From Vibrio sp. 05-20-BW147 (GTDB lineage: Bacteria; Pseudomonadota; Gammaproteobacteria; Enterobacterales; Vibrionaceae): DNA of 64,000 bases. The stretch lies in assembly GCF_013369385.1 (NCBI RefSeq), contig NZ_SZTO01000003.1, positions 248,001 through 312,000 of the forward strand, given 5' to 3'. The stretch's first letter is position 1. Each line of letters opens with the position of its first letter. A program made the translations under genes and the position numbers. The notes under the pieces are model-generated. The model saw nothing but the letters and a program-made list of their open reading frames with translations, had not been told where the DNA came from and did no database searches. This document shows, piece by piece, positions 50,213-61,294 of the stretch.

Positions 50213-50593
50213 TCAGTTAAGAATGTTGGGAACCGCGAGGCGGAAAGGTTCAATTTCGACGACAAATTCTTTGCTTTGAGCATCGTGCATGATGTATTGA
50301 CCTTGCATGACACCAACTGGGGTGTCTAATGCGGTGCCGCTGCTGTAAGTGTACTCATCACCAGCATCGATAAACGGTTGTTGGCCGACGACGCCATCGC
50401 CTTCGACAGAGATCTGTTTGCCATTGGCATCGGTGATCAACCAGCGTCGACTAAGCAGTTGTACGCTCTCAGAACTGTGGTTTTTAATGGTAATGATGTA
50501 AGCGAAGATATAGCGAGCAAGTTCAGGATTGGATTGTTCTTCGACGTATTTGGTGTGAACTTGAATTTGAATACGGGGTTGAGATACGTCCAT
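50213..50593 (-). CDS. apaG: ApaG domain protein
   Basis: A 126-residue protein with the fibronectin-like ApaG/DUF525 fold. It contains the PGHG-free but family-typical [22 protein letters not shown] and GVMQGQYIM segments. Its biochemical role is unsettled. It sits between rsmA and apaH as in E. coli. Confidence 0.94.
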   Translation of the reverse strand: MDVSQPRIQIQVHTKYVEEQSNPELARYIFAYIITIKNHSSESVQLLSRRWLITDANGKQISVEGDGVVGQQPFIDAGDEYTYSSGTALDTPVGVMQGQYIMHDAQSKEFVVEIEPFRLAVPNILN

Positions 50594-50653
50594 GCTGACT
50601 CCGTGTTTGGAAAAGCAGAGAGTGAGTCTATGCTCACTCTCATACCGATAGAT

Positions 50654-51460
50654 TTATTTATGGTTAGCATCCAGCCAGTTTGCCATCGCCACAAATTGCT
50701 GCAGCGTCAGATTCTCTGGACGCATGCCAGGGTTTACCCCGAGTTCTTCAAGAACTTGCTCACTCATCAGTGACTTATAACAGTTACGCACGGTTTTGCG
50801 GCGTTGGTTAAAGCCTTCGCGGCAGACGCGTTCTAGCCATTGCAGGTTATTTGCTGGGTGAGGTAAGGTCTCGTAAGGAACGAGGCGAACCACCGCTGAG
50901 TCGACTTTCGGTGGTGGTACAAAAGCGGTTGGTGGTACTTCCAACACGGGTACCACTTTACAGTAGTATTGTGCCATCACTGTGAGACGACCATAGGCTT
51001 TGCTACCCGGACCTGCAGCAAGGCGGTTCACCACTTCTTTTTGCAACATAAAGTGCATGTCTTGAATGTCTTTATGAAATTCAAATAGGTGGAACATCAG
51101 CGGTGTTGAAATGTTGTAAGGCAGGTTACCAAAAATACGTAACTTATTGTTTGGTTTCACTAATTGAGTGAAATCAAAACGCATCGCATCCCCTTCATGA
51201 ATCGTCAGTTTGTCTGCCAATTCTGGATGAGTACGAAGGCGCTCCGCCAAATCTCGGTCAAGTTCGATAACGGTGAATTTGTCCACTTCGCGGCCAACTG
51301 GTTCGGTAATCGCGCCTAAACCAGGACCGATTTCAACCAGGTTTTGTCCCGGTCTTGGGTTAATGGCCGATACGATGCCATCAATAATGTACGGATCGTT
51401 AAGGAAGTTCTGACCAAAGCGTTTACGCGCTTTGTGCCCCATATGGACATCATTTCTCAT
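50654..51460 (-). CDS. rsmA: 16S rRNA dimethyladenosine transferase RsmA (KsgA)
   Basis: A 268-residue enzyme that dimethylates two adjacent adenosines near the 3' end of 16S rRNA, late in 30S assembly; loss causes kasugamycin resistance. The SAM motif is VEIGPGLGA (42-50), the catalytic motif is NLPYNIS (about 114-120), and [10 protein letters not shown] marks the C-terminal domain. It overlaps pdxA by ATGA. Confidence 0.97.
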   Translation of the reverse strand: MRNDVHMGHKARKRFGQNFLNDPYIIDGIVSAINPRPGQNLVEIGPGLGAITEPVGREVDKFTVIELDRDLAERLRTHPELADKLTIHEGDAMRFDFTQLVKPNNKLRIFGNLPYNISTPLMFHLFEFHKDIQDMHFMLQKEVVNRLAAGPGSKAYGRLTVMAQYYCKVVPVLEVPPTAFVPPPKVDSAVVRLVPYETLPHPANNLQWLERVCREGFNQRRKTVRNCYKSLMSEQVLEELGVNPGMRPENLTLQQFVAMANWLDANHK

Positions 51461-52443
51461 TGTTTTTTCTCTACCAGTTCTATCGCATGCTGAAGTGCTG
51501 TTCGGAAGCTCCCTGTATCCGCTTGGCCAGTCCCGGCTAAATCGAGTGCAGTTCCGTGATCTACCGATGTTCTTATAAAGGGTAGACCAAGAGTAATGTT
51601 GACCGACTGACCAAATCCCTTGTATTTCAACACAGGCAAGACTTGGTCGTGATACATACCTAGAACAGCATCGGCATCGTTTAAATATTTTTCATTGAAA
51701 ATGGTGTCTGCTGGCAATGGGCCTAGCAGATGGATTCCTTTTTCTTGACGAATTTTTTCCAGCGTCGGCGTGATGGTTTCAATCTCTTCACGGCCTAAGC
51801 ATCCGTCCTCTCCTGCGTGCGGGTTTAATCCACACACGTAAATCTTAGGCTCGGCAATGGCGAATTTTTCTACTAAGTCGCGATGCAAAATATCGATGAT
51901 CTTCTGCAATCGCTCTGCAGTGACCGCTTTCGACACATACGCCAATGGAATATGTGTCGTGACAAGCGCTACTCTTAAGCCTTCGGTGGCTAACATCATG
52001 ACCACAAGAGGCGTGTTTGATAGCTCGGCAAAAAACTCGGTATGGCCGCTAAAAGCAACCCCAGCTCGGTTAATCACCCCCTTGTGAACAGGGCCGGTGA
52101 CAATAGCATCAAATTCGCTTTTCATACAGCCTAAAGCGGCTCTTTCCAGCGTTTTTAATACATAATGACCATTCTCTTCATTGAGCTGCCCTGCCACACA
52201 AGTACTCGGCATATCGATATGCTCGACCACTAATGTCCCCGCTTGTTGGGGGGAGGGGGCAGTTGAAGCATCATAATCAAGCAGGGTAACGTTAATCCCC
52301 AATTGCTCTGCACGTTGGGTGAGCATGTTTTTATCTGCACACACCACTAACTGGTGTGGCCAATGCTCTTTTGATAAAGCGAGAACAAGATCGGGACCAA
52401 TGCCAGCGGGTTCTCCAGCTGTCACCACTAAGCGTTTAACCAT
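51457..52443 (-). CDS. pdxA: 4-hydroxythreonine-4-phosphate dehydrogenase PdxA
   Basis: A 328-residue enzyme of the DXP-dependent pyridoxal phosphate pathway. Family motifs include [10 protein letters not shown] (about 8-17), [23 protein letters not shown] with a metal histidine, [12 protein letters not shown], and [15 protein letters not shown] 52443 is used because it gives the standard start M-V-x-x-L-V-V-T-A-G-E and has GGAAG upstream; the longer frame adds 12 residues inside surA. It overlaps surA by eight bases. Confidence 0.96.
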   Translation of the reverse strand: MVKRLVVTAGEPAGIGPDLVLALSKEHWPHQLVVCADKNMLTQRAEQLGINVTLLDYDASTAPSPQQAGTLVVEHIDMPSTCVAGQLNEENGHYVLKTLERAALGCMKSEFDAIVTGPVHKGVINRAGVAFSGHTEFFAELSNTPLVVMMLATEGLRVALVTTHIPLAYVSKAVTAERLQKIIDILHRDLVEKFAIAEPKIYVCGLNPHAGEDGCLGREEIETITPTLEKIRQEKGIHLLGPLPADTIFNEKYLNDADAVLGMYHDQVLPVLKYKGFGQSVNITLGLPFIRTSVDHGTALDLAGTGQADTGSFRTALQHAIELVEKKQ

Positions 52444-53722
52444 CGTTTTCTTCCTCGTTGATGATTTCGACAAACGCACCTGCTCGAAGCTCTTGCATCC
52501 AAGCGCCGACTTCCTCGTTGAATTTACGATTAAAGAGGATGCGATAGGCCTTATTTTTCATCGCAGAGTCGGTGCGGTCGACTTCACGGCGGTCAAGCAC
52601 TTCAACAATATGCCAGCCATGCACGGTCTTAAAGGGCTCGCTAATAGTGCCAACGGCCAAGGTTTCAACTTGATGTTTAAACTCCGGCACATACAAATCA
52701 GGAGTTTGATAGCCCAACTCACCGTCTTGCGCTGCTGAGCCAGGGTCTTGGCTGTATTGCTGCGCCAATTCACCAAAGGTTGCTTCGCCTGCGCGAATTC
52801 GACGGATAAACTCATTCAGTTCGCGCTGAGCACCTTCATCGCTCAAAATGACCGTTGGTTTTAACAGAATATGTCGTGCATTCACTTCTGTGACAGCGAC
52901 CGTCTCTAAGCCTTTCACGTCTTCGATTTTGAGAATGTGAAAGCCGACACCACTGCGGAATGGGCCAATGATGCTGCCTTTGTTCTGCATTTTAATTTGA
53001 TCGGCAAAAATGGTTGGCATCTCTTCTTTACGCATCCAACCCCAATCACCACCTTGCAGTGCTTTAGGTCCTTTGGAATAAGTGTATGCCATGGTGCTGA
53101 AATCCGCGCCACTATTCAGTTTATCGACCAGTTCTTTTGCTTGTGCTTCCAGTGCTGACTTATCTTGGCCTTCAGTAAATCGCAGCTGGATGTGGCCAAT
53201 GCGGTACTCAACGCTGGCATTGGTTTCTTTTGCAAGTAGCTCAGCCAGATTATCGACTTCTGCTGGAAGAATGTTAATTCGACGACGAACTAACGCATTG
53301 CGTGCTTCGGATGCCGCCATTTCTTTACGGATCTGCTCGCGAAATTCAGCGTAGCTAACACCTTCACTTACGATTGAAGCAGACAGTTCTTCTATGGATT
53401 GCTTGTTGTTGCGTGCAATCTCTTCAATCGCTTGATTGAGGCGAGTGTCATCAATTCGTACGCCGATACGATCGGCTTCTTGTGTTTGCAGTGTATCTAG
53501 GATCAATTTGTCGACGATTTGTTCGTGCAGCACTTCAGCGTCGGGCAGAGCTTGGCCGCTTTTTTTCGCATTTGCGCGCAAGGTTTTGGTGGCGGTGTTG
53601 ATGTCACTTTGTAGGATAACGCCATCGTTCACAATCACAGCGACTTTATCGAGCTCAACAGGCGCGGAAATGGCACTGCTTGTGACAAACATGCCAAGTA
53701 AAAGGGTTTTCCAAACGTTCAT
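52436..53722 (-). CDS. surA: Periplasmic chaperone and peptidyl-prolyl isomerase SurA
   Basis: A 428-residue outer-membrane-protein chaperone, the same length as in E. coli. The signal peptide is about 1-20 (cleavage after ISA); the N-terminal chaperone core is about 25-165, parvulin domain 1 about 170-270, parvulin domain 2 about 282-382, and a C-terminal helix completes the core. Both parvulin domains end in family PF-hVhGWHIl-like motifs ([24 protein letters not shown]). ATG 53722 with GGA eight bases upstream is preferred; longer starts at 53734 or 53770 precede the signal peptide. LptD, a SurA client, is just upstream. Confidence 0.95.
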   Translation of the reverse strand: MNVWKTLLLGMFVTSSAISAPVELDKVAVIVNDGVILQSDINTATKTLRANAKKSGQALPDAEVLHEQIVDKLILDTLQTQEADRIGVRIDDTRLNQAIEEIARNNKQSIEELSASIVSEGVSYAEFREQIRKEMAASEARNALVRRRINILPAEVDNLAELLAKETNASVEYRIGHIQLRFTEGQDKSALEAQAKELVDKLNSGADFSTMAYTYSKGPKALQGGDWGWMRKEEMPTIFADQIKMQNKGSIIGPFRSGVGFHILKIEDVKGLETVAVTEVNARHILLKPTVILSDEGAQRELNEFIRRIRAGEATFGELAQQYSQDPGSAAQDGELGYQTPDLYVPEFKHQVETLAVGTISEPFKTVHGWHIVEVLDRREVDRTDSAMKNKAYRILFNRKFNEEVGAWMQELRAGAFVEIINEEENDG

Positions 53723-53776
53723 TTTGTAATCCATGTAAACCATTGTTTTGTTTTTTTGATATGAGATCAAAAAGCA

Positions 53777-56107
53777 CTAATTATTCAGATAGAATGGGCG
53801 ACCATAAGTGATCGCGTTATCTGAGCTATCTAGCTCTTTTGCGGCGGTATCGGCTTTGTTTTTCGTTGCAAAACCTTGAATGCCAAAGTTAACACTGATG
53901 TTGGTATCGTAAACAGGCTCATTGTTGTCCCCACCGACAACGTCATTACGCCATTTCACTAACTGATTGGTGTAGGTGAAGCCGATGTACCAACAGTCTG
54001 ATTGGTAACGCAAACTGGCCATCCATTCCAAATCGATCTCTTCGGTCAAATCGTAGTAGTACTGACCGCTAGCGGACCAATGACGGTTAATGTTGTATGC
54101 ACCGACGATACCTGCTTGAGAAATGCCCTTGCGAGTCACTTTGTCGAGCTCTTCAAAACTGATGGTGTCTTCAATATAGTCTTTAGTGACATAGCGATAG
54201 TTGCCTTGAATAAAGCCATCGGCAAACTGGTACTCCAAGGTGCTGTTGGCCAACTGCATTTGATTCAAGTCGATATCGTACTGGATACCACCATGGTAAA
54301 ACAGGTAGTCATCGTAGTTGAAATCGGTTTCGACGGCCCATGATGAATAATTTGAGGTTTCTTCTTTGTTTCCTGTGAGCTTGGTCTTCTTGTCGATGTA
54401 ATAGATCTGACCAAAAGAGATGTTCAAGCGCTCTTTATGTTCATCGTCAAAGAAACGAGTGCTTGCCCCGTAGCTCAGTTGATTCGCGGAAGCAATTTTA
54501 TCGATACCACTGTATTTTCGGCTGCGAAAGAGCCCATAGTAGTCAGTTTGCAGCAGCGTCGTATCGTAGTTATAGATAGTATCTTGCTGCTCTTCTGGAA
54601 TGTAGAGATACTGAAGTTGAGGCTCTAGGCTTTGCGTATAGCCCTCAAATAACTGAGCTTCTCGCTCTAGGTAGAGACGAGCATGGGAACGATATTCTGG
54701 AAGCACACGTGTAATCTTTTCGTCAAGTGTCGCTTTTAAATCGGCATCGGTTAATTGTTCCAAATCTTGCTCGTAGTAAGTCGCCAGCAGACGAGCTTCA
54801 GTGGTCCACGTTGCCCAACTGGTCGAAAGGGGCACGATAAGACTTGGCTCTACGTGGGCACGCAATGCGTTTGGTTTGGATTTGTCTTTGGTATTGAACT
54901 CTGTGAGCTCGCTTTTCAAATCAAAGTTTAAGTAGTTGCCAAACAGAGGAGTGTAGTAGTTGAACTTCATCTGTGGCAGCAAACGATAAGGTTGATTGTT
55001 GTCTGGCAATAAAACTTGGAAGTCACGTACTTGCAACGACATATCCCAATGCTCAGAACGGTAGGCTACCTTTCCTTGTTGCAAAAGTTGTCCATCTTCG
55101 CGGTTACCAAGATCCGAACTCAAATCACGGAAGTAGTCGATATCACTCACTTGCGAGTAATCAAGTGAGACTAACCACTGTTTATTGATGATGCCGTCAT
55201 GTTTGTATTGATAACCCCAGCGGTTTTGCTCTTGATATTTATCGTCGCCGGGCAAGTACTCCCCTTTAAGCTCGCCGGCTCCCCAACCATCGGTGAGATA
55301 ACGAAAATCAGCATCTTGCTTCACGCCACGCTGCTGCATATAGAGCGTAGTCAGCGTTAAATCGTAGTTTGGGGCGATGTTCCAATAAAAAGGAACCTCA
55401 ATCTCTAGGCCATCGCTTGAACCATACGATACCGAGGGGAAAAGAAAACCTGTTTTGCGTGTGTTCCCAATGGGTAGGGTTAAATAGGGAGCGTAAAAAA
55501 CGGGTACATCCAAGACCTCAAATCTTGGATGATAGAAAGTGGCGGTCTCTTCATCTTGGTCTACTTCAATTTTCGAGGCGACCAATCGCCACGAATTGTC
55601 ATCGGCTGGACAGGAGGTAATGGAGCCATCTTCTAATTCGTATACCGCTTGACCGGTTTTTGCAATATAAGCGGCTTGACCGCGGCCTTGCTGGCAAATA
55701 AATTGGTACTCAGTGTTTTCAAGCGCAAAAGTCTCGTCGGTCATGTTGTTCGTGATCTTGCTAGAACTCGCTTTGACTTCGCCATCATTGAAGGTGACAT
55801 TGCCTTCTGCCACGACAATATTATCTTGTTGGTGTAGGGTAACCGACTGTGCAGTAATTTTTTTATTACCTTGGATGACTTCAACATCACCGGAATAGAC
55901 GGCTTTATCTCCATTGATGGCTTGTAAATTGTCCGCTTGAATTACGATTTCAGCATTTGCATCATTTTCTTCCGATTGGACCAAACATTGATCGGTGGTG
56001 GGCATTTTTTGCGCACTGTTGTTTTGTGTCGCTTCAGCTTGAGCGTTGGAGGCAAACAGGGCGGTCGCTATGGAAGCCGCTAAAAATGTCCGAGAGAAAT
56101 GTTGCAT
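53777..56107 (-). CDS. lptD: LPS-assembly outer-membrane protein LptD
   Basis: A 776-residue beta-barrel that, with LptE, inserts LPS into the outer leaflet. The signal peptide is about 1-24; an N-terminal OstA/LptA-like jellyroll domain spans about 50-200, and the barrel about 210-776. Cysteines are at 41, 138, 166 and 705. E. coli has an adjacent C-terminal pair forming two non-consecutive disulfides; here the barrel has the single C705 (DCWYIGF), so the pattern differs. It heads the operon with surA and is divergent from djlA. Confidence 0.96.
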   Translation of the reverse strand: MQHFSRTFLAASIATALFASNAQAEATQNNSAQKMPTTDQCLVQSEENDANAEIVIQADNLQAINGDKAVYSGDVEVIQGNKKITAQSVTLHQQDNIVVAEGNVTFNDGEVKASSSKITNNMTDETFALENTEYQFICQQGRGQAAYIAKTGQAVYELEDGSITSCPADDNSWRLVASKIEVDQDEETATFYHPRFEVLDVPVFYAPYLTLPIGNTRKTGFLFPSVSYGSSDGLEIEVPFYWNIAPNYDLTLTTLYMQQRGVKQDADFRYLTDGWGAGELKGEYLPGDDKYQEQNRWGYQYKHDGIINKQWLVSLDYSQVSDIDYFRDLSSDLGNREDGQLLQQGKVAYRSEHWDMSLQVRDFQVLLPDNNQPYRLLPQMKFNYYTPLFGNYLNFDLKSELTEFNTKDKSKPNALRAHVEPSLIVPLSTSWATWTTEARLLATYYEQDLEQLTDADLKATLDEKITRVLPEYRSHARLYLEREAQLFEGYTQSLEPQLQYLYIPEEQQDTIYNYDTTLLQTDYYGLFRSRKYSGIDKIASANQLSYGASTRFFDDEHKERLNISFGQIYYIDKKTKLTGNKEETSNYSSWAVETDFNYDDYLFYHGGIQYDIDLNQMQLANSTLEYQFADGFIQGNYRYVTKDYIEDTISFEELDKVTRKGISQAGIVGAYNINRHWSASGQYYYDLTEEIDLEWMASLRYQSDCWYIGFTYTNQLVKWRNDVVGGDNNEPVYDTNISVNFGIQGFATKNKADTAAKELDSSDNAITYGRPFYLNN

Positions 56108-56254
56108 TAAAGGAACTACCCTATGTCACTGCTGTGCTTTGGCACTATGGTGGTCGTGGTGAAAAAATGATTGCCTTATCATAAAGGAAATCCGTGCTTC
56201 CAGCACTATATGACCGTCACTGACGGGAAAAATTCATAGATTGAGAACTCACAA

Positions 56255-57118
56255 ATGCAGATTTTTGGCAAAATTCTTGGTGTCTTTTTTGGTTTTTTGT
56301 TCGGCGGGGTGTTTGGTGCGCTGTTCGGTTTATTTCTTGGACACCAGTTTGATAAAGCGAGGCGATTGAGTCAAGCGGGCTTTAAAACCGCAGGTTTTGG
56401 CCAAGGACCAAGCCAAACGCAGCGACAGGAAGAATTTTTTAAGTCCGCGTTTGCGGTGATGGGGCATGTGGCAAAAGCCAAAGGCCAGGTCACTAAAGAG
56501 GAGATCCAACTCGCCAGTGCGATGATGGATCGAATGAGTTTACACGGTGAGCAGCGCAGGGCTGCACAAGAGGCATTTCGTGCAGGAAAAGAGCGAGATT
56601 TTCCGTTAGAACAAGTGCTTGAAAGGGTAAAAATCGCCACTAGTGGCCGTTTTGATTTATTGCAGTTTTTTTTAGAACTGCAGATCTCTGCGGCTTTTGC
56701 TGATGGTGATGTACACCCGAGTGAGCGTAATGTTTTACACAAAATTGCGCGAGGTTTAGGCTTTTCGTCGGAGCAGTTGGAGCGGCGCTTGCAAATGCAA
56801 GAAGCGGCCTTTCGTTTCCAACGTCAAGGTGGGTTTGGTGGGCACCAGCAGCAGTCTAATCACTCTTCCTCTCACGGAGGTTGGCAGCAAGCTTCATCGA
56901 TGGATCGCCTAGCAGATGCGTACAAGATCTTAGGTGTGGATGCTGATGCTGATGGAAAAGAAGTGAAGCGAGCTTATCGGAAGTTAATGAACGAGCATCA
57001 CCCAGACAAACTGATGGCCAAAGGCCTACCGCCAGAAATGATGAACGTGGCAAAAGAAAAATCACAAGAAATTCAGAGTGCCTATGACCTGATTAAAAGA
57101 GAAAAAGGTTTTAAATAG
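56255..57118 (+). CDS. djlA: Membrane-anchored J-domain co-chaperone DjlA
   Basis: A 287-residue type III membrane protein that activates DnaK. A glycine-rich N-terminal membrane segment (about 7-30, GVFFGFLFGGVFGALFGLFLG split across the helix) is followed by a TerB-like domain (about 55-190), a Gln/Ser/His-rich linker, and a C-terminal J domain (about 220-287) with the HHPDKL signature (about 247-252). It sits divergent from lptD, as in E. coli. Confidence 0.95.
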   Translation: MQIFGKILGVFFGFLFGGVFGALFGLFLGHQFDKARRLSQAGFKTAGFGQGPSQTQRQEEFFKSAFAVMGHVAKAKGQVTKEEIQLASAMMDRMSLHGEQRRAAQEAFRAGKERDFPLEQVLERVKIATSGRFDLLQFFLELQISAAFADGDVHPSERNVLHKIARGLGFSSEQLERRLQMQEAAFRFQRQGGFGGHQQQSNHSSSHGGWQQASSMDRLADAYKILGVDADADGKEVKRAYRKLMNEHHPDKLMAKGLPPEMMNVAKEKSQEIQSAYDLIKREKGFK

Positions 57119-57213
57119 TTATGGAGCAGGCAGAGGATCTTATCGATCTTTGAAGACGAGAAAGCTTTTTTGCTAGGCGTTTGGAACAAGTGGAAGAATC
57201 CGTTCTCAGAACA

Positions 57214-57249
57214 AAAAAATCCGAGCACATTGAGGTTGCTCGGATTTTT
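57214..57249. terminator. Bidirectional terminator between djlA and aphA
   Basis: AAAAAATCCGAGCA (57214-57227) pairs with TGCTCGGATTTTT (57237-57249) around a nine-base loop. A and T runs on both sides allow it to serve both convergent genes. Confidence 0.9.
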
Positions 57250-57286
57250 CATTAGATGCTACTACGACTAAAATGAGTGGGTTTGA

Positions 57287-57826
57287 TTAATCAATAAGAT
57301 TAAGCTCAGCCAGCACTTCTTCTGCCCAGCGTACCCAAGCTTCACGCATCATCAAATTACGGCGCAAGGTGAGGCGCTCTAGGCGGCCTTGCTTATCCAG
57401 TGTCGATGGTGTCGCGTAGTAAGCGGCTTCAATTTCTTTGTAGTGTGAGACAAGCTTGCGAGACTCTTCAACCAGTTCACCGAGTTGTAAGCGGTAAGGT
57501 GCAGAGGGTTGTACTGAGCAGGCCATCAGTTTTGCTGAAAACTCGTCGCGTACAGTTGGGTGGGCTGTCGGTTGATCAAACCACTCACCTAATGCTGAGC
57601 GTCCAGCGTCAGTAATTGAATAAACTTTGCGATCCGGCTTGCCTTCTTGCGGTTCCAATACACAAGTTACCAGCTCTTTCTCTGCCATTTTATTCAGCTC
57701 ACGGTACACCTGTTGGTGACTTGCTTTCCAAAAGTAGCCGATAGAAGCGGAGAATTCTTTAGTGATATCGTAACCGGTCGCATCACGAGTGCTTAAAACG
57801 GTTAGAATTACGTGTGGTAATGACAT
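57287..57826 (-). CDS. aphA: Transcriptional regulator AphA
   Basis: A 179-residue PadR-family winged-helix regulator, the low-cell-density master regulator of vibrio quorum sensing and, in V. cholerae, an activator of tcpPH. The sequence runs MSLPHVILTVLSTRDATGYD, then ITKEFSASIGYFWKASHQQV, closely matching V. cholerae AphA, with the C-terminal antiparallel coiled coil (about 115-179) for dimerisation. ATG 57826 gives the V. cholerae length; the longer frame to 57898 is a leader artefact. Known control is by LuxR/HapR, AphA itself and Qrr RNAs, consistent with its long upstream region. Confidence 0.96.
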   Translation of the reverse strand: MSLPHVILTVLSTRDATGYDITKEFSASIGYFWKASHQQVYRELNKMAEKELVTCVLEPQEGKPDRKVYSITDAGRSALGEWFDQPTAHPTVRDEFSAKLMACSVQPSAPYRLQLGELVEESRKLVSHYKEIEAAYYATPSTLDKQGRLERLTLRRNLMMREAWVRWAEEVLAELNLID

Positions 57827-58102
57827 GTCTTCAATCCAAATGGTCAATAAACTTATGAACAAGCTGCCTGCACGGCGTTTACATTCTTGTTGATGCAATT
57901 TGTTTATGTGCAGTCAGCACCAACAATGTTGGTCCTGTCACCTTTAAAGCCGTTTATCACCTAGGGTGGATGGAGCGATTCCATCAGGCTGCAGAAATAA
58001 TATTTTGATGTGTGATCCGCAGCGGATGAGTAGTATATCTAAATAATAAGCATAAAGTGGAATAGCAGGACAATATTACCCAAAAAACTAACAAAATGCT
58101 CA

Positions 58103-58124
58103 ATAGTGATATTTGGTAGAATAA
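58103..58124. promoter_or_regulatory. Possible LuxR/HapR-type operator upstream of aphA
   Basis: The 22-bp sequence (ATAGTGATAT, then TTGGTAGAATAA) matches the LuxR/HapR consensus at about 13 of 22 positions, chiefly TGAT near the left end and AATAA at the right end. aphA is a known LuxR/HapR repression target, but the match is imperfect and the distance to the aphA promoter is unknown. Confidence 0.25.
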
Positions 58125-58397
58125 AGTGCTTTTAATGTGCGTCATTTGGTTTTTAATCTAGCTTTATATTCTAGTTTTTTGTTGTTGCGCTTACATGGTG
58201 ATGGTGATCTGGAGCACAGAATGAGTAATTTTTATAAAATGCCAGCAAGGATGAATCGTGGCTGAAATGAGTCCTTGAAACGCCTGATGTTGCTTTCCGC
58301 TTATTAAGAGAAGTGAGGAGAGAATGTCAGTTGCAAGAGGAAAAAGGGCATGAGGCCATTGAAGAGTGAGAGTGGTATTGGATGGGCTCTGAAACAA

Positions 58398-58430
58398 AAA
58401 GAGCTGGCGTCAGTCGCCAGCTCTTTTACG
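58398..58430. terminator. Terminator of ppc
   Basis: AAAAGAGCTGGCG (58398-58410) pairs with CGCCAGCTCTTTT (58416-58428) around TCAGT, 12 bp after the ppc stop. A and T runs flank both sides. Confidence 0.92.
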
Positions 58431-58441
58431 TCTCAATGAAC

Positions 58442-61075
58442 TTAACCTGTGTTACGCATACCTGCGGCGATACCCGCGATGGTCACCATCAACGCTTCTT
58501 CAAGCGCTTCCGATACCACGCCTGCTTGACGAGTGCGGTAAAGCAGTTCTGCTTGAAGCATATTCAACGGTTCGATGTAGATATTACGTAGTCGAATAGA
58601 CTCTTGACCCCAAGGATCGCTTTGCATCAAGTTCTCGTTGTTTTCGACGTTAAGCACGGCTTTGATGTCGCTTTGCAGCTGCTCACGTAAACGATCACCA
58701 AGGGGTAGCAGCGATTTGTCGGCGAGACGTTCATCATAGTAACGAGAAATCTCACTGTTACACTTGAGGTACACCATCTCAAGCATGCCCAAACGCGTGG
58801 AGAAAAATGGCCATTCACGGCACATTTCTTCTAAAAGTGCTTGATGGCCTTTGTCAATCGAGTACTGAATCGCTTCACCAGCACCTAACCACGCAGGCAA
58901 TAGTAAGCGGTTTTGGCTCCAAGAGAAAATCCAAGGAATTGCACGTAGGCTTTCCACGCCACCATTTGGGTTGCGCTTGGCAGGGCGAGAGCCTAGTGGC
59001 AGTTTACCCAACTCCAGCTCAGGTGTTGCTTGGCGGAAGTAAGGGACAAAGTCTGGCTCACCACGAACCACACTTCGGTAGGCTTCACAGCTTACTTGCG
59101 ACAGCACTTCCATCAGATCGCGCCACTCTTGTTTTGGCTCTGGTGGTGGCAGCAAGTTGGCTTCAAGGATCGCACTGGCGTACATGTTGAAGCTGTTAAC
59201 AGCCACATCAGGCAAACCGAGTTTGAAGCGAATCATCTCACCCTGTTCGGTTACGCGTAGGCCGCCTTTCAAGCTCTTTGGTGGTTGAGACAGCAGTGCT
59301 GCATGTGCCGGAGCACCGCCACGACCAATGGTACCGCCACGGCCATGGAATAAGGTCAGCTCAATGCCTTCTTGTTCAGCGACGTTCACTAAGGCTTCCA
59401 TCGCATGGTATTGAGCCCAGCCTGCCGCCATTACGCCGGCGTCTTTTGCTGAGTCGGAATAACCGATCATCACCATTTGATGGTTTTGAATAAAGCCACG
59501 ATAGAGGTCAATGCTCATCAATTGTTTGATCACCGCTTCGGCGTTGTTTAGATCGTCGAGCGTTTCAAACAGCGGGCAAACGTCCATGCGATAAGGGCAG
59601 CCTGATTCTTGCAGCAGTAGATGCACCGCGAGTACATCAGAGGCTGTTTTGGCCATCGAGATGACGTAAGCACCAAACGCTTCACGGGATTGCGCGGCAA
59701 TGATTTTGCACGTATCGAGCACTTCTTTGACTGGCTCTGAAGGTTGCCAATCACGTGGTAGTAGAGGGCGCTTCGATGACAGTTCATTGGTCAAGAAAGC
59801 GATTTTGTCTTGTTCACTCCAGTGATTGTAATCACCAATGCCTAAGTAACGTGTCAGCTCTGAAAGGACATCAGCATGACGGGTGCTTTCTTGACGAATG
59901 TCCAAGCGAACCAGATGTACACCAAACGCTTTGACGCGACGCAGTGTATCGAGTAGCGAGCCTTCGGCGATCATGCTCATGCCACATTCGCGTAGTGACT
60001 GATAACAAGCGAAAAGAGGATCCCAAAGTTGCTCAACACTTTGCAGCGGCGCTTTTACTGCCAGCTTCTGGCCGTTAATTTTCGCATCCAGGATATCTTT
60101 GGTATCACTCAGCAGCGTGCGCAGTTGTTTCAGGATGGCACGATAAGGCTCGTGTTCATCTTCACCTGCCAATTGACGAACGGTGTCGTTGCACTTGGTC
60201 ATTGACAGCTCGCTGATCAACTCATTGATGTCTTTGAGGTAAAGATCCGCCGCTTTCCAGCGCGAGAGCAGCAACACTTCACGTGTCACAGTATGGGTCA
60301 CAAACGGGTTGCCATCTCGGTCACCACCCATCCAAGATGAGAAATGAACAGGGCGAGCATCAATTGGCAAGCCTTGGTCTAGATAGTCTTTGAGCTTTTC
60401 ATCAAGCTCGCGTAGAAAATCTGGCACTGCTTCCCAGAGTGAATTTTCCACCACGGCAAACCCCCACTTCGCTTCATCGAGTGGTGTTGGGCGCTGTTTG
60501 CGAATCACGTCGGAGTGCCAGCTTTGTGCGATAAGTTGCTCGAGGCGTTTTTCTGTCTTGTGGCGCTCTTTGTAAGAAAGATCGCTCAGCTCTAACTTAG
60601 ACAGGCATTCGTTGATTTTGACCAGTTTATTGATCATGGTGCGGCGCGTGATTTCCGTCGGGTGCGCAGTCAGCACCAGTTCAATGTTCAATTCACGAAT
60701 CGCTTGGGCGGTATCGAGTTTATTGATGCCGTTTTGACCAAGCTTAGCAAACAGCGTATTGATCGCATCCGGCTCACACACGTGTGCATCGCAATGGCGA
60801 GAGATGGTGTGGTATTGCTCGGCAATGTTGGTCAAATTCAGAAATTGGTTAAAAGCGCGAGCCACCGGGGTGAGCTGCTCATCTGGCAGGCTTTTGATTT
60901 CTTCAATCAGGTTGTTACGATCAGCCTGATTGCCTGCGCGGGCAGATTTGGAGAGCTTACGAATGGTCTCCACCTTCTCTAAGATTTCGTCGCCATGGGC
61001 TTCTTGAATGGTGTTACCCAATAAGTGCCCCAACATGCTGACATTACTCTTGAGCGCGGCGTATTTCTCGTTCAT
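58442..61075 (-). CDS. ppc: Phosphoenolpyruvate carboxylase
   Basis: An 877-residue enzyme that makes oxaloacetate from phosphoenolpyruvate and bicarbonate to refill the TCA cycle. The catalytic histidine is H138 in [14 protein letters not shown]; the second signature is [16 protein letters not shown] (about 570-586); the C-terminus ends RNTG as in the family. ATG 61075 with AGGA six bases upstream gives [16 protein letters not shown], the family start; ATGs at 61081 and further upstream are less well placed. It follows argE on the same strand but has its own upstream region. Confidence 0.97.
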   Translation of the reverse strand: MNEKYAALKSNVSMLGHLLGNTIQEAHGDEILEKVETIRKLSKSARAGNQADRNNLIEEIKSLPDEQLTPVARAFNQFLNLTNIAEQYHTISRHCDAHVCEPDAINTLFAKLGQNGINKLDTAQAIRELNIELVLTAHPTEITRRTMINKLVKINECLSKLELSDLSYKERHKTEKRLEQLIAQSWHSDVIRKQRPTPLDEAKWGFAVVENSLWEAVPDFLRELDEKLKDYLDQGLPIDARPVHFSSWMGGDRDGNPFVTHTVTREVLLLSRWKAADLYLKDINELISELSMTKCNDTVRQLAGEDEHEPYRAILKQLRTLLSDTKDILDAKINGQKLAVKAPLQSVEQLWDPLFACYQSLRECGMSMIAEGSLLDTLRRVKAFGVHLVRLDIRQESTRHADVLSELTRYLGIGDYNHWSEQDKIAFLTNELSSKRPLLPRDWQPSEPVKEVLDTCKIIAAQSREAFGAYVISMAKTASDVLAVHLLLQESGCPYRMDVCPLFETLDDLNNAEAVIKQLMSIDLYRGFIQNHQMVMIGYSDSAKDAGVMAAGWAQYHAMEALVNVAEQEGIELTLFHGRGGTIGRGGAPAHAALLSQPPKSLKGGLRVTEQGEMIRFKLGLPDVAVNSFNMYASAILEANLLPPPEPKQEWRDLMEVLSQVSCEAYRSVVRGEPDFVPYFRQATPELELGKLPLGSRPAKRNPNGGVESLRAIPWIFSWSQNRLLLPAWLGAGEAIQYSIDKGHQALLEEMCREWPFFSTRLGMLEMVYLKCNSEISRYYDERLADKSLLPLGDRLREQLQSDIKAVLNVENNENLMQSDPWGQESIRLRNIYIEPLNMLQAELLYRTRQAGVVSEALEEALMVTIAGIAAGMRNTG

Positions 61076-61202
61076 TGTCATCCTGCCTCGTAAAAAAATT
61101 ACATCCATTGTTCCTTGTTAAGCCACCAATCTAGCGAAATTTAATATATTTAGTCAAATAAAGCAGACTAAGTTTGCAAATATTCGCTCGCTGTTCTGAC
61201 TT

Positions 61203-61220
61203 AAAGCAAAGTATTGCTTT
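61203..61220. repeat. Inverted repeat upstream of ppc
   Basis: AAAGCAA (61203-61209) and TTGCTTT (61214-61220) are perfect arms around AGTA, about 130 bp upstream of ppc. It could be an operator or a minor hairpin; no regulator is recognised. Confidence 0.4.
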
Positions 61221-61258
61221 GTAAATAAACGATATTGAAAATTTATTACAATTTATAA

Positions 61259-61285
61259 GGCAGAGTGGCGCAAGGCAACTCTGCC
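61259..61285 (-). terminator. Possible terminator after argE
   Basis: GGCAGAGT (61259-61266) pairs with ACTCTGCC (61278-61285) around 11 bases, 10 bp after the argE stop. The following minus-strand sequence TTATAAATT is only partly T-rich, so termination may be weak. Confidence 0.5.
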
Positions 61286-61294
61286 GATATGCAA

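Larger units (their letters stand above)
57827..58441. other. Long upstream region of aphA
   Basis: 615 bp lie between the aphA start and the end of ppc without a credible gene. The visible structure includes three short inverted repeats (57919-57933, 57969-57985, 58015-58027), a LuxR/HapR-like 22-bp site at 58103-58124 (imperfect, with the GTGAT half and AATAA end), and the ppc terminator. aphA is known to have a long, Qrr-targeted 5' region in other vibrios. The minus-strand frame 58191-58397 has no recognisable features. Confidence 0.55.

Noticed and set aside
58191..58397. 68-codon minus-strand ORF upstream of aphA
   Set aside because: It has no recognised motif, and lies in what is most likely the aphA control region.
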